Origin: Alicyclobacillus contaminans DSM 17975
Lineage (GTDB): Bacteria; Bacillota; Bacilli; Alicyclobacillales; Alicyclobacillaceae
Direction: 5' to 3'
Assembly (NCBI RefSeq): GCF_000429525.1
Contig: NZ_AUCA01000020.1
Coordinates: forward strand, 1 to 64,000
DNA length: 64,000 nt
Shown here: positions 54,185 through 63,838 of the stretch, in pieces
Numbering within the stretch: position 1 is the stretch's first letter
How the letters are laid out: each line of letters begins with the position of its first letter
Position numbers and translations under genes: made by a program
Notes under the pieces: generated by a model
What the model was told of the DNA's origin: nothing
Seen by the model: only the letters and a program-made list of their open reading frames with translations
Database searches by the model: none

Positions 54185-54934
54185 TCATCCGCGTTCATCG
54201 ACCAGCGCTTGGTCGGATTCGCCTGCTTCCATCTGCGCCCCCCGACCCGCTTTCAGGGAATTGTACAACTTGGTCAGCGCTTTGCGTTCAATCCGCGACA
54301 CGTAGGAACGCGAAATGCCGAGTTCCACCGCAATCTCGCGCTGCGTGCGCTCCTCACCATCGGGAATCCCGAATCGCTTGCAGAGCACCTCGCGCTCTCT
54401 CGCGGCCAACTTCGGCAAGTGTTCAAACATTTTTTGTTTCTCCCAGGAGAAGTCCACCTGTTCGACAATCTCGTCCGCACTGGTTCCCAACAGATCGGCG
54501 AGCGTCATCTCGTTGCCATCCTTGTCCGTCCCGATGGGATCGTGGAGGGAGGTGTCGCGCTTGTGTTTGCGGTTGCTCCGCAGGTACATGAGGATCTCGT
54601 TGTGGATGCACCGGGCCGCAAACGTGGCCAACTTCGTGCCGCGGTCAGGGTGATAGCTTTCGACGGCTTTGATCAGGCCGATGGTTCCAATCGATATCAG
54701 GTCGTCCGGGTCTTCACCGGATCCTTCGTATTTCTTCGCCAGGTGCGCAACCAGTCGCAGGTTGTGCTCAATCAACTTGTTTCGGGCGGTGGTGTCCCCT
54801 TCGGCCATCCGCGCCAGCCAATGCGCTTCCTCCTCTGCGCTGAGCGGTTGGGGGAAGGCGTTGTTCTTGACGTAAGAGACAAAGACGGACACATCTTTCA
54901 GCACGAGCGTCAACAAGGTTAAAATCCCAGGCAT
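54185..54934 (-). CDS. sigK: RNA polymerase sporulation sigma factor SigK (uninterrupted)
   Basis: 249 residues, the late mother-cell sigma factor. It has a hydrophobic pro-sequence (about 1-20, [19 protein letters not shown]), then [13 protein letters not shown], region 2 ([57 protein letters not shown]) and the region 4 helix-turn-helix ([20 protein letters not shown]). The pro-sequence implies processing by a SpoIVF-type membrane protease. The gene is not split by a skin-like element. ATG 54934 has GGAGGTGGGACC upstream. It starts 28 bases after the PBP gene. Confidence 0.95.
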   Translation of the reverse strand: MPGILTLLTLVLKDVSVFVSYVKNNAFPQPLSAEEEAHWLARMAEGDTTARNKLIEHNLRLVAHLAKKYEGSGEDPDDLISIGTIGLIKAVESYHPDRGTKLATFAARCIHNEILMYLRSNRKHKRDTSLHDPIGTDKDGNEMTLADLLGTSADEIVEQVDFSWEKQKMFEHLPKLAAREREVLCKRFGIPDGEERTQREIAVELGISRSYVSRIERKALTKLYNSLKAGRGAQMEAGESDQALVDERG

Positions 54935-54962
54935 GGTCCCACCTCCATCAGGCCCGCTGTGT

Positions 54963-56465
54963 CTAGCCTATGTCAGGGGTCCCGTAAAACTGCCTGTACG
55001 TCTCGAGGACAGCCCGCGCGACCGACTGTGTCAGGTGGTGAGCCTCTGCTGAAGGCACCTTTCCCACATACACCGCAAACGCAATCCGGGGATGGGCATA
55101 CGGTGCATAGCCCGCCATCCAGCCATTGACGAGACCGCCCCGCGCCAATTCCGCCGTGCCGGTTTTCACCGCAGCCGGAACGGGCGCACGGGCCAAACTG
55201 TGGGCGGTCCCCGTCGGGGAGGTGACCGCATGACGCATCCCCGCGCCAAGCCAATGCGCGGTCTGCCTGGACATGGCCTGGCCCCACGACGGCACCGGAA
55301 ACGCGCGCAGCACGCATCCTCCGAGCTCCAGATCCAACACCAGTCGCACCGGCGCCATCCGTCCACCGGCGGCGACGGTCCGAGCCAGGTTCGCAACCTG
55401 CAATGGACTCAGCCGCACGTCCTGCTGACCGATGGCCGTATTCGCCAACAGCCCATCATCCCTCCCGGCGCGACGGAATACCACGCCTGAGCGCGCTTCC
55501 CGGACGACGGTTCGTCCATCCACGGTCTGCAACTGCGTTTCGGCCAGATGGAGGCGATGCGTTTCGGCTGTCAGGCCCGCCCGGCCCATCGCCATGCCCA
55601 GCTCTGCAAACGCGGTATCACAGGATTCCGCCAGGGCCTCCGTGAAGGACAGGCGCCCGTGCACCCGCCAACAGTGCATCCGCACCAACGGGGTGCGAAT
55701 CCCCCCAAGGCACAGAAATACGCTGTCCGGGCGGGCTCGGTACGCGTCCAACGCAGCCGCGCCGGTCACCAATTTGAAGATGGATCCCGGCGTGAACGGG
55801 GTCACCGCCACCGTCGCATCTGGGTGACCCGCTCGGACGCCCGCGGCGGCGAGCATCTGATTGGTGGCCACATCCAGCACCACGACGGCACCATCCCGCA
55901 CCCTGTGGTCGGCAAGCCAGGCCTCGGCCCGCCGCTGCCACCCCACGTCCAGCGTGGTTCGTACGTCCGCTCCCGGCAGGGCATGGGCCACGTAGAGGGT
56001 GTCGGAGGACACGCGGCCCTCGGGCGTTCTCAGGCGGGCCACCAGGCTGGGGCGACGGGATTGCAGCGCGGCGTCAAACGTCAACTCCATGCCGCTCCGC
56101 CCCTGCTCCGCCACCGCGCGATGGGGATTGGGCCACACATCCGGCTTGCCCACGCGCCCGGCCAGCGTATCGACAGCTCCTGGCAACTCGGAATGGATTC
56201 GCCAGCGGTGGCCGGCCCATTCGGTGACGACCGCACCATCCCAGAGGGCCAGTCCATTGCGATAGCGAATGCGCCCTCTGCCGTCGTCCACCTGCAGCAC
56301 CTGAAAATGCTGCAAGTCGGCGCGCCCGGCCAACGTATCCTGCCACCGCCTCGACGCGCCCTCGCTCCCCTCCGCCGCAGCGGTGGCTCCGAACACGCGA
56401 ACCAACAGCGCAAACAGAGCCATCAATGTCAAGCCGTTGAGCCAAACCAATCGCCTACGCACCAC
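54963..56465 (-). CDS. Penicillin-binding protein, transpeptidase (class B)
   Basis: A 500-residue D,D-transpeptidase with an N-terminal membrane anchor (about 8-28) and a variable domain. The catalytic domain has the three active-site motifs SIFK (Ser 228, Lys 231), SCD (residue 281, in place of the more common SxN) and KTG (Lys 434). It cross-links peptidoglycan at the outer face. The size and position after mltG suggest a PbpI (YrrR)-like protein; closeness to sigK suggests a sporulation role, which is inference. GTG 56465 lies eight bases after GGAG. Confidence 0.88.
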   Translation of the reverse strand: MVRRRLVWLNGLTLMALFALLVRVFGATAAAEGSEGASRRWQDTLAGRADLQHFQVLQVDDGRGRIRYRNGLALWDGAVVTEWAGHRWRIHSELPGAVDTLAGRVGKPDVWPNPHRAVAEQGRSGMELTFDAALQSRRPSLVARLRTPEGRVSSDTLYVAHALPGADVRTTLDVGWQRRAEAWLADHRVRDGAVVVLDVATNQMLAAAGVRAGHPDATVAVTPFTPGSIFKLVTGAAALDAYRARPDSVFLCLGGIRTPLVRMHCWRVHGRLSFTEALAESCDTAFAELGMAMGRAGLTAETHRLHLAETQLQTVDGRTVVREARSGVVFRRAGRDDGLLANTAIGQQDVRLSPLQVANLARTVAAGGRMAPVRLVLDLELGGCVLRAFPVPSWGQAMSRQTAHWLGAGMRHAVTSPTGTAHSLARAPVPAAVKTGTAELARGGLVNGWMAGYAPYAHPRIAFAVYVGKVPSAEAHHLTQSVARAVLETYRQFYGTPDIG

Positions 56466-56511
56466 GGGCTACACTCCAACATTCGCATTGGCGCCGCCGT
56501 GCACGGAGACA

Positions 56512-57594
56512 TCACTTCGCGTGCGTTCGAAGGTTCTCTGCGCTCCGCGCCTCATTCTTCAACTGCTCTGCGTACGTCACTGCGAAGTAGTGTTCCCCGC
56601 TTCCGTCATTTTTTACCACGTAATAGAGATAGTTTGTCTTTGCCGGATGCAGCACCGCCTTGATGGAAGCCAGTCCCGGATTCGCAATGGGCCCCGGCGG
56701 CAGCCCCTGGTGCAAATAGGTGTTGTACGGATCATTCACTCGTGTATCCTGTATGGTCACGACATCCCGATGGCCGAGGATATACTCGAGCGTGGCGTCA
56801 ATCTGCAGTTTCATGCCCTTGTGCAGGCGGTTTTGAATCACGCTGGCAATCACCGGCCGCTCGGCGCTGACCCGCGCCTCGCGCTCCACCAGCGAAGCCT
56901 CGGTGATCACTTGCGACAAACTGAGCCCGCTGTGTTGAATTTGCGCGCCGAGCGGATGGACGACCTGTTCCTCGAAGGTGTCAAGCATCTCCTGCACCAC
57001 GTCGTGGGCCGATTCATTGACTGAGAATTGATACGTGTCGGGAAACAGATACCCTTCCAGCCGATACTTCACGTGCGCGGACGCGGGCAGAGATTGTAGA
57101 AACGAGTTGCTGAAAGTGCCCGTCTGCACCTCTTTCACAAACGCCGTTGCGCTGCACACGTTCGACGCCTGCAGACGCGCGGCGATTTGCGCGACGGTGT
57201 AGCCTTCGGGGATGGTCACGTTGACCACATTCCCCGCGCTGCCGCCGCGCTCCAGCACGTGAACCAATTCCGAGACACCGCTTCCTACGGGAATTTGATA
57301 GTCTCCCGCCTGGAACTGTACATTTCCATATCGCCAGCGCACGTAGGTTTCAAAGACCCACGCGTTGCGGATGAGCCCTTGCTTCTGCAACTGCCGGCTG
57401 ATATCCGTCAACGTCCATCCGGTCGGAATGCTGAATCGCACCGATTTCCCCGTCGCCGCCGGCGGCGTCAACGCCTGATACCCCCCCCCGCCAGCCAGCG
57501 CAGCGACGCACAGCAAACCAATCAACAAAACAAAGCCTCGCCGCAGTCCCTTGCGGTGAAAGGCCTTTCTCCATATGATCCAAAACCTTGTCAA
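56512..57594 (-). CDS. mltG: Endolytic murein transglycosylase MltG
   Basis: About 360 residues. One N-terminal membrane helix (about 20-40) is followed by a LysM-like region (FSIPTGWTLTDISRQLQKQG, VTIPEGYTVAQIAARL) and the YceG catalytic domain with LEGYLFPDTYQF, ITEASLVEREA (catalytic Glu) and NPYNTYLHQGLPPGPIANPG-like block (DPYNTYLHQGLPPGPI). It cuts nascent glycan strands. TTG 57594 follows GGGAGAG; an ATG at 57612 lacks a Shine-Dalgarno. Confidence 0.93.
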   Translation of the reverse strand: MTRFWIIWRKAFHRKGLRRGFVLLIGLLCVAALAGGGGYQALTPPAATGKSVRFSIPTGWTLTDISRQLQKQGLIRNAWVFETYVRWRYGNVQFQAGDYQIPVGSGVSELVHVLERGGSAGNVVNVTIPEGYTVAQIAARLQASNVCSATAFVKEVQTGTFSNSFLQSLPASAHVKYRLEGYLFPDTYQFSVNESAHDVVQEMLDTFEEQVVHPLGAQIQHSGLSLSQVITEASLVEREARVSAERPVIASVIQNRLHKGMKLQIDATLEYILGHRDVVTIQDTRVNDPYNTYLHQGLPPGPIANPGLASIKAVLHPAKTNYLYYVVKNDGSGEHYFAVTYAEQLKNEARSAENLRTHAK

Positions 57595-57688
57595 CGGATA
57601 TCTCTCTCCCATGCAGACGTCGTGTCACACCGCCCTGCGCCTCGCCTCCGCTCCCCAGCGTGCACTATGTCTAGCACTCACACCGCGC

Positions 57689-58114
57689 TCAGTGTGAGTC
57701 TCGCCGCCGAAACCCATCCAAATATCCTTGCAGCATCATTGCCGCCGCCACGCCGTCGACCACCGTGCGGCGTTTTTCTCGGCGCAGGTTGGCCGCCACC
57801 AACATCCGTTCCGCTGCGACCGTGGTCAACCGTTCATCGTACAGGTCAACGGGAATCCCGGTCTTCGCTTCCACCAATGCGGCGAACGCCTGGCATTGTT
57901 TCGCCCGTTCCCCGACCGATCCATTCATATTGCGCGGCCATCCCACCACCACGCGCTCAACCTCGTGCTGTTCCGCCAATGCCGCAATCCGTTCCGCCGC
58001 CGCTTCGTCGCTCTCTCGGTGCAGCACCGTCAGCGGTTGCGCAACCAGGCCGGTGGGATCACTGAGTGCGAGACCAATCCGCGCCCTGCCGTAGTCAATG
58101 CCGAGAATTCGCAT
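57689..58114 (-). CDS. ruvX: Holliday junction resolvase-like YqgF/RuvX
   Basis: A 141-residue RNase H-fold protein: RILGIDYGRARIGLALSD, VERVVVGWPRNMNGS, and LYDERLTTVAAERML. Members take part in pre-16S rRNA 5' processing and may resolve junctions. ATG 58114 overlaps the ireB stop region by 20 bases. The alaS-ireB-ruvX order is conserved. Confidence 0.95.
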   Translation of the reverse strand: MRILGIDYGRARIGLALSDPTGLVAQPLTVLHRESDEAAAERIAALAEQHEVERVVVGWPRNMNGSVGERAKQCQAFAALVEAKTGIPVDLYDERLTTVAAERMLVAANLRREKRRTVVDGVAAAMMLQGYLDGFRRRDSH

Positions 58115-58364
58115 CCCGAAATTGCTCCGCGTACGCTCTGACCAGTTCTTCAATCAATTCATCGCGCTCGATGCGGCGAATGGTGTTGCGCGCGTCCAAA
58201 TGACTGGTGATATATGCCGGATCTCCAGAAATCAGGTAGCCCGCCAACTGGTAGATGGGGTTGTACCCCTTCTCCGCCAACGCTCGATAAGCCAGCTGAA
58301 ACGCACGGCGGGCCTCCTCGTTTTCGGACTTTGCCTGAAACCGCATGGTTTCATCCATGTTCAC
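58095..58364 (-). CDS. ireB: IreB family regulatory phosphoprotein (YrzL, UPF0297)
   Basis: 89 residues matching the UPF0297/IreB family: NMDETMRFQ at the start (the family's MDxTMxF motif, with a Thr that is phosphorylated by IreK in Enterococcus), then RALAEKGYNPIYQLAGYLIS, GDPAYITSHLDARNTIRRIE and RDELIEELVRAY. GTG 58364 is chosen from AGGGG eight bases upstream; the ATG two codons later is an alternative. Confidence 0.94.
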   Translation of the reverse strand: MNMDETMRFQAKSENEEARRAFQLAYRALAEKGYNPIYQLAGYLISGDPAYITSHLDARNTIRRIERDELIEELVRAYAEQFRDANSRH

Positions 58365-58471
58365 ATCGGCCACCCCTTTCACCTTCACAGGCCTGAAATC
58401 CCAACGGGTAACGGTGCAGGTTTCCCGCACACCTGCACCGTTTCGAGCACCTCACTGTATAACCATTTCGC

Positions 58472-61114
58472 TCAGCGGCCCGATTCTCCTGCCATCGCCG
58501 AGACAAACTGCGGGACCTGCTCAATGGCCGCCCGGGCTTTGGCTGGATTTTTCCCTCCGGCCTGAGCCAGGTCGGGGCGGCCGCCGCCGCCGCCTTCGGC
58601 CACCTGCGCCACCTGCTTGACCAACTGTCCGGCATGGAGTTTCCGCGCCTGCAAATCCTTCGACACGGCCGCCACAAACTGCACCTTGTCGTCCACGACG
58701 CTCCCCAACACGACCACGTGGGTCGGCAGTTTCTCCCGGACTTCGTCCACCAATTGCCGCAAGCCGTCCATGTTGACATCCGCCACCAACGCCGCCAACA
58801 CCGGTATCCCGTGGATCTCCTGAACCTGTTGCAGCAATTCCGCCGCCCGTCCGCGGTTGAGCTTCGCCACCGCGGATTCCAGATCCCGTTCCAGCTGCTT
58901 GATATCCTCCAGCACCCGATCCAAGCGCGGCAGGAATTCACCCACCGTCGACTTCAACCGGCCCGCCGCCGTCTGCAGCAATTGTTCCTGTTGACGGACG
59001 TAGGCGTACGCATGGCGGCCGGTCACTGCCTCAATGCGCCGTACCCCGGCGCCAATCCCCGTCTCGGAGGTGATTTTGAACAACCCAATCAACCCGGTGC
59101 GCTCCACGTGGCAGCCACCGCACAATTCAATGCTGTAATCTCCGGCTTTCACCACGCGGACCACCTTACCGTACTTTTCCCCAAACAGCGCCATGGCACC
59201 CATCGCCTTGGCTTCATCGATGTCCATCTGCCGGATGTCCACCACATCGTCTCGCCAGATGGCATCGTTGACCCGCCGCTCCACGTCGGCCAATTCCTCC
59301 GGCGTCAGCGCGCCGAAATGGGAAAAGTCGAAGCGCAGCCGAGGACCCTCCACGAGCGATCCGGCCTGGGCCACGTGTTCTCCCAAGACTTCCCTCAGCG
59401 CTTTGTGCAGCAGGTGGGTTGCCGTGTGATTCTTCACGATGTCGCGGCGCACATCCGCCTGAACGCTCGCCCGCACGGGTTGACCGGATTTCAGTTGGCC
59501 GGACACCACGCGGACGCGGTGCAAATGCTGCCCATGCGGCGCCTTCTTCACATCGAGCACCTGGGCCGTGCCCGCCGGGCTCGACAGGGTGCCCACGTCC
59601 GCAACCTGCCCACCGCTCTCCGCGTAAAACGGGGTGACATCCAGCAGGATGTCTCCTTCCTCGCCTTCGCGAAGCCCGTCGACCAGCTCATTCTCCCGAA
59701 CCACGGCGGTGACCACGCTGTTCGTTTCAAGTTTGGTGTAGCCCACGAATTCACTCGGCACCGTCAGCGATTCGAGCACACCCCGGTCCGCATTCATGCC
59801 CTCCTGAGTCTGCCGCGCCGCACGCGCCCGCTCGCGTTGGGCTTCGAGATGATGTGCGAAGCCGTCCCGATCCACCGAGACTCCCTGTTCCAGCGCCATT
59901 TCCTCCGTTAAATCAATCGGAAAGCCAAACGTGTCGTACAGCCGGAACGCATCTTCGCCGGACAGCACCGACTGACCGGATGCCCGAAGGTCGTCCAACA
60001 GGTTTTGCAGGAGGGCCTCTCCTTCCGCCAGGGTTTCGAGGAAGCGTTCTTCTTCAGTGTGCACCACGCGGCCGATGAAATCCTTCTTTTCCCGGACTTC
60101 CGGATAGTCATCCCCCATGATGTCCGAAACCACGTGGACCAGTTGGAAGAAGAACGGCCGTTCAATGCCCAGTTTTCGACCGCTGCGCACGGCGCGCCGG
60201 AGCAGGCGCCGGATGATGTAGCTGCGACCCTCGTTGCCGGGCAGCACGCCGTCGCCGATGGCGAACGTCACCGTGCGCAAATGATCCGCGATGATCTTGA
60301 AGTGGACATCGCGCTCCGGGTCTTCGCCGTACGGAACGCCGGCAACATCCGCCGTGGCCTGGATGATGGGCATGAACAGGTCCGTTTCAAAGTTGTTTGG
60401 AACATCCTGCAGCACCGACGCGATGCGCTCGAGACCCATGCCCGTATCGATGTTTTTCTTCGGCAGCGGCGTGTAGCTGCCATCCGCTTCCTTGTTGTAC
60501 TGAGTGAACACCAGATTCCAGATCTCGAGGAACCGGTCGCAGTCACAGCCCGCTTTGCAGTCCGCTTTTCCGCATCCGTACTGGACACCGCGATCATAGA
60601 AGATTTCTGAACACGGGCCGCACGGACCCTCTCCGATTTCCCAGAAGTTGTCCTCGTCGCCGAGCACGATGCGCTCTTTCGGCAGGCCAATCTCCTGGTG
60701 CCAAATTTCAAACGCCTCGTCATCGCTGTGATGCACGGTGACGGACAGCCGCTCCGGATCCAGTTCCAGCCATTCGGTGAGGAACGTCCACGCCCAGCGG
60801 ATCGCTTCCCGCTTGAAGTAATCTCCGAACGAGAAGTTCCCAAGCATTTCGAACATAGTGTGGTGGCGCGCGGTGTGCCCGACGTTTTCAATGTCGTTGG
60901 TGCGGATGCACTTCTGCGAACTCACAATCCGCGGTTTCTCCGGAATCTCCCGACCGTCGAAATACGGTTTGAGCGGCGCCATGCCGGCATTGATCCACAG
61001 CAGGGTCGGATCGTCATGAGGCACCAGACTGGCACTGGGAAACACGAGATGATCGCGTTCCGCGAAAAACTGCTTGTACATGTTGCGAATTTGGGATGAT
61101 GTCAAACGTTTCAT
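58472..61114 (-). CDS. alaS: Alanine-tRNA ligase
   Basis: An 880-residue class II synthetase. The catalytic core has YKQFFAERDHLVFPSASLVP and LGNFSFGDYFKREAI. The editing domain has the zinc-binding HTATHLLHKALREVLG (HxxxH) and ELCGGCHVERTGLIG. The C-terminal C-Ala/DHHA1 domain ends with a Gly-rich segment (EGGGGGRPDLAQAGGK). ATG 61114 is six bases after GAGGAGG. The leader carries an Ala T-box. Confidence 0.98.
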   Translation of the reverse strand: MKRLTSSQIRNMYKQFFAERDHLVFPSASLVPHDDPTLLWINAGMAPLKPYFDGREIPEKPRIVSSQKCIRTNDIENVGHTARHHTMFEMLGNFSFGDYFKREAIRWAWTFLTEWLELDPERLSVTVHHSDDEAFEIWHQEIGLPKERIVLGDEDNFWEIGEGPCGPCSEIFYDRGVQYGCGKADCKAGCDCDRFLEIWNLVFTQYNKEADGSYTPLPKKNIDTGMGLERIASVLQDVPNNFETDLFMPIIQATADVAGVPYGEDPERDVHFKIIADHLRTVTFAIGDGVLPGNEGRSYIIRRLLRRAVRSGRKLGIERPFFFQLVHVVSDIMGDDYPEVREKKDFIGRVVHTEEERFLETLAEGEALLQNLLDDLRASGQSVLSGEDAFRLYDTFGFPIDLTEEMALEQGVSVDRDGFAHHLEAQRERARAARQTQEGMNADRGVLESLTVPSEFVGYTKLETNSVVTAVVRENELVDGLREGEEGDILLDVTPFYAESGGQVADVGTLSSPAGTAQVLDVKKAPHGQHLHRVRVVSGQLKSGQPVRASVQADVRRDIVKNHTATHLLHKALREVLGEHVAQAGSLVEGPRLRFDFSHFGALTPEELADVERRVNDAIWRDDVVDIRQMDIDEAKAMGAMALFGEKYGKVVRVVKAGDYSIELCGGCHVERTGLIGLFKITSETGIGAGVRRIEAVTGRHAYAYVRQQEQLLQTAAGRLKSTVGEFLPRLDRVLEDIKQLERDLESAVAKLNRGRAAELLQQVQEIHGIPVLAALVADVNMDGLRQLVDEVREKLPTHVVVLGSVVDDKVQFVAAVSKDLQARKLHAGQLVKQVAQVAEGGGGGRPDLAQAGGKNPAKARAAIEQVPQFVSAMAGESGR

Positions 61115-61144
61115 CATGTTCCTCCTCAAAGAGAATGCGAAGAT

Positions 61145-61395
61145 AAAAAAAGCCCCTTGTCCCCACAGGGACGAGAGGTCTGTCTCGCGGTACCACCCTG
61201 ATTACGGATGCTGCCATACCCTGGCATCCGTCACTCTGCCGCGCTAACGGGCGAACCCGGCGTTGTCCACGCGCTTGGGACTGGCTTCCGCACACGGCCG
61301 CTGAGACGTCTTGCACCCTTGGACGTCCTCTCTGGGCAGTCACTGCCGCCTGCGTACTTGGTTCCCGCATTGCTTTCCCTATTTGGAACTTAGTT
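61145..61395 (-). promoter_or_regulatory. T-box riboswitch leader of alaS
   Basis: The minus-strand leader contains the conserved T-box AGGGTGGTACCGCG (61199-61186). A stable hairpin follows (GTCCC ... GGGAC extended by CTCTC with G-T pairs) with TTTTTTT at 61151-61145, the terminator. Upstream sequence from about 61395 (GGGAAAGCAATGCGGGAACC) can form stem I. Uncharged tRNA-Ala binding would favour the antiterminator. The upstream boundary is approximate and I could not fix the specifier codon. Confidence 0.9.
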
Positions 61396-61417
61396 TATGC
61401 AAAAAGGGCAGAGGATG

Positions 61418-61717
61418 TCAAACCGGATGCGGGCCCAGCCACCGCAATAAGACCACCAGTCCAGCGCAGCCGGGGAGAAAACTGAGGAGGACGCAGGCCA
61501 CGGATGCTCGAAAACTCGTTGTGCGACCGCGTGTCAGCATCCAAAATGACCAAATGGAGAGCGCCAAGCCAATCCCATCGGACAGTCGATTCACCGCCTC
61601 CGCCGGATCGCCTCCGTTCGAATGCGCGGATGCCTTGATGGCCAGCACGCCAAACGTCCAGAGAAACGCAGCCAAATTCACCGCAGCCAGCGCCACCGCC
61701 GGCTTCATCCACCGCAT
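61418..61717 (-). CDS. Small membrane protein of unknown function
   Basis: 99 residues with about three membrane segments (AVALAAVNLAAFLWTFGVL, LALSIWSFWML, ACVLLSFLPGCAGLVVLLRW). I do not recognise the family. ATG 61717 lies six bases after GGGAGGG, a good ribosome site. It sits between alaS and the AI-2E gene on the same strand and may be co-transcribed with the latter. Confidence 0.6.
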   Translation of the reverse strand: MRWMKPAVALAAVNLAAFLWTFGVLAIKASAHSNGGDPAEAVNRLSDGIGLALSIWSFWMLTRGRTTSFRASVACVLLSFLPGCAGLVVLLRWLGPHPV

Positions 61718-61807
61718 GCACATCCCTCCCACACACCGTTGCCTCCATTGTGCCCACCGGCCCCGCCGATGTCCAGCACCGTGATTGCGCCGCCGACGTT
61801 CGTCACG

Positions 61808-62866
61808 TCATCCGGAACGGGAGGAACCGCGGATGGTGGTGTACACCACCTTCATCACCGCCAACAGCGGAACCGCGCAGATGAGCCCGAGCATGCCGCC
61901 AATCTCGCCACCGACCAGCACTGCGGCCACAATAGCCATAGGGTGCAGATGCAGAGTCCTGCCCATGATGGCCGGGGAAATGAGATTTCCCTCGCATTGC
62001 TGAACAATCACGTTGACAATCAACACTTTCAACGCCATCGCCGGGCTGATGGTGAAACCAAGGATGACCGCCGGCGCCGCGCCGAGGAACGGACCGAGAT
62101 ACGGAACAACGTCCATCGTCGCAAGGAACACCGCGAACAGGAGGGCGTACGGAAGTCCGATGACCAAGTAGCCCGCAAAACCGAGCACCCCCACAGCGGT
62201 CATCACGAGCAACTGCCCGCGGACGTAACCGCCGAGGGTGTCGTCAATTTGCGTCAGAATATCCCGCACCTCATCGCGATAGGCGCGTGGAAACAGGTGG
62301 ATGAACGCCCGGCCAATCGCCTTTCCGTCCTTCAGCATGTAATACACGAGAAACGGCACCACGAAGGCGACGAACACCGCGTTGACCGTGGTGCTCACCA
62401 TCCCAAGCACGTTGGCCGCCGTTCGGGTCACATGTCCCTGCAAATCAGCCAGTGCCCGCTCCACACCCACGCGCAGCGCGTCCGGCAAGGAACGGCGGCG
62501 TTCCGCGAGTTGGTCCAGCCACGTGTCTGCCTGGGCAATCAATGCGGGCAGGTGTTCGGCCAACTGACTCAACTGCCGACTGATGACCGGCAGTGTCTTC
62601 AAAAGCAACACCGTAAACACAAGGGCAAACCCAAAGTAAATCAGCAGAATCGCCATGCCGCGCGGTACTTTGCGGCGGACCAACTGTTCCACCAGCGGTT
62701 GCAGCACATAGCTCACAATCATCGCGGCCAGGAACGGAATGAACAGGACTTTCACAACCAGCCAGACGTCCCGGAGAAACGGTCGAATGCCCGCCAAGAG
62801 GTTTAGACACATGAGAATCACCAGCACGAACACGGCCGTGCGCAGGTACTTGTTTGGGATGTCCAC
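61808..62866 (-). CDS. AI-2E family transporter (YrrI-like)
   Basis: A 352-residue membrane protein of the UPF0118/AI-2E exporter family with about eight helices. It has VSYVLQPLVEQLVRRKVPRG, FVAFVVPFLVYYMLKDG, GYLVIGLPYALLFAVFLATM and VVPYLGPFLGAAPAVILGF. Homologues range from autoinducer-2 exporters to Na+/H+ antiporters; the substrate is not predictable. GTG 62866 lies six bases after GGGGGG. yrrI also lies beside alaS in B. subtilis. Confidence 0.9.
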   Translation of the reverse strand: MDIPNKYLRTAVFVLVILMCLNLLAGIRPFLRDVWLVVKVLFIPFLAAMIVSYVLQPLVEQLVRRKVPRGMAILLIYFGFALVFTVLLLKTLPVISRQLSQLAEHLPALIAQADTWLDQLAERRRSLPDALRVGVERALADLQGHVTRTAANVLGMVSTTVNAVFVAFVVPFLVYYMLKDGKAIGRAFIHLFPRAYRDEVRDILTQIDDTLGGYVRGQLLVMTAVGVLGFAGYLVIGLPYALLFAVFLATMDVVPYLGPFLGAAPAVILGFTISPAMALKVLIVNVIVQQCEGNLISPAIMGRTLHLHPMAIVAAVLVGGEIGGMLGLICAVPLLAVMKVVYTTIRGSSRSG

Positions 62867-62966
62867 GGCGGTCCCCCCTTCGCTCATCCGGTCGTCATGT
62901 CCCATCCGCTCTGTTCAGTATATGCGGATATTGTCCACTTCTTGTGGAGCTGCGGCCGGCGGTCGG

Positions 62967-62996
62967 TTGCCCACCCGTGGCGGACGCCCGTATACT
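62967..62996 (+). promoter_or_regulatory. Sigma-A promoter of the crcB pair
   Basis: TTGCCC (62967-62972), 18 bases, TATACT (62991-62996). The -10 box lies in one arm of an inverted repeat whose other arm (62914-62922) gives a TATACT on the minus strand upstream of yrrI. I found no fluoride riboswitch motif before the first crcB. Confidence 0.65.
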
Positions 62997-63042
62997 GAAA
63001 CGGACAACCTGGATTCGCCGCCGAATCATGGGAGGGAGACGC

Positions 63043-63450
63043 ATGTCCTATGTCGCGGTGGCCCTGGGAGGCTTCCTCGGTGCGTGCGCCCGCTACTGGC
63101 TGACTGAGCAATTGGGCACCGTGCACGGCTTCCCGGTGGCCACACTGCTCATCAATCTGGCGGGCAGCTTTGTATTGGCCTGGTTTTACACCTTCACGCT
63201 GGAGCGCATGCCGATTCATCCACACGTTCGGATTGGATTCGGCACCGGTTTCATCGGCGCGTTCACGACCTTCTCCACCCTGAACGTGGAACTCTGGTCG
63301 CTGTGGCGCAATGGGCTCTGGCTCGCGTTCGCTGCGTACCTCGTCGCGAGCTACCTCGGCGGGCTCGCCTGTGCCGGCCTTGGCTACGGTCTGGCCATGC
63401 GCCAATCCCGCCTGCGGACCGTACCCGACGGAAAGGATGTGACTTCATGA
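63043..63450 (+). CDS. crcB: Fluoride channel subunit FluC/CrcB (first)
   Basis: A 135-residue four-helix protein: YVAVALGGFLGACARYWLTE, FPVATLLINLAGSFVLAWFY, GFGTGFIGAFTTFSTLNVEL. The Asn in the second helix and the TTFSTF-like motif are the fluoride-path residues. The ATG is preceded by GGGAGGGAGACGC. It overlaps the next gene by four bases. Paired crcB genes in Bacilli can form two-subunit channels. Confidence 0.95.
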   Translation: MSYVAVALGGFLGACARYWLTEQLGTVHGFPVATLLINLAGSFVLAWFYTFTLERMPIHPHVRIGFGTGFIGAFTTFSTLNVELWSLWRNGLWLAFAAYLVASYLGGLACAGLGYGLAMRQSRLRTVPDGKDVTS

Positions 63451-63815
63451 GCTGGTTGTGGGTTGGCGGCGGCGTGGTGGGGGCACTGCTGCGCTACGCG
63501 TTGTCGAAGTGGATAGGCGAACGTTGGATGCTCACCTTTCCCCTGGCAACCCTGTTCATCAACGTCAGCGGAAGCTTTCTGCTCGGCTGGTTCACGCGCT
63601 GGCTGGGAGTGATTTGGCCGCACGCCCAGCCCGCCGCCATGCTGCTGCTCGGATCCGGCCTGTGTGGGGCGTACACCACGTTCTCCACCTTCACGTACGA
63701 GTGCACCATGCTGTTCCGGGAGGGCCGCGTCAACGCCGCCCTGTGGTACATTGCCGCGTCCGCCTGCTTGGGTTTTGCAGCCAGCGCCGTCGGCTTGTTC
63801 GGACTCCCGGGGTAA
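63447..63815 (+). CDS. crcB: Fluoride channel subunit FluC/CrcB (second)
   Basis: 122 residues: WLWVGGGVVGALLRYALSKW, FPLATLFINVSGSFLLGWFT, LLLGSGLCGAYTTFSTFTYE. It is a paralogue of the upstream subunit with the same key motifs. Its ATG overlaps the upstream TGA (ATGA), suggesting the two chains are made together. The group II intron follows in opposite orientation. Confidence 0.95.
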   Translation: MSWLWVGGGVVGALLRYALSKWIGERWMLTFPLATLFINVSGSFLLGWFTRWLGVIWPHAQPAAMLLLGSGLCGAYTTFSTFTYECTMLFREGRVNAALWYIAASACLGFAASAVGLFGLPG

Positions 63816-63838
63816 TGGGATGGCCATACTCCCGCATG

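Noticed and set aside
57481-57489. Nine-base C tract in mltG as a programmed frameshift site
   Set aside because: It encodes a short Gly run in the membrane anchor; the frame is open on both sides and neither alternative frame gives a sensible product.
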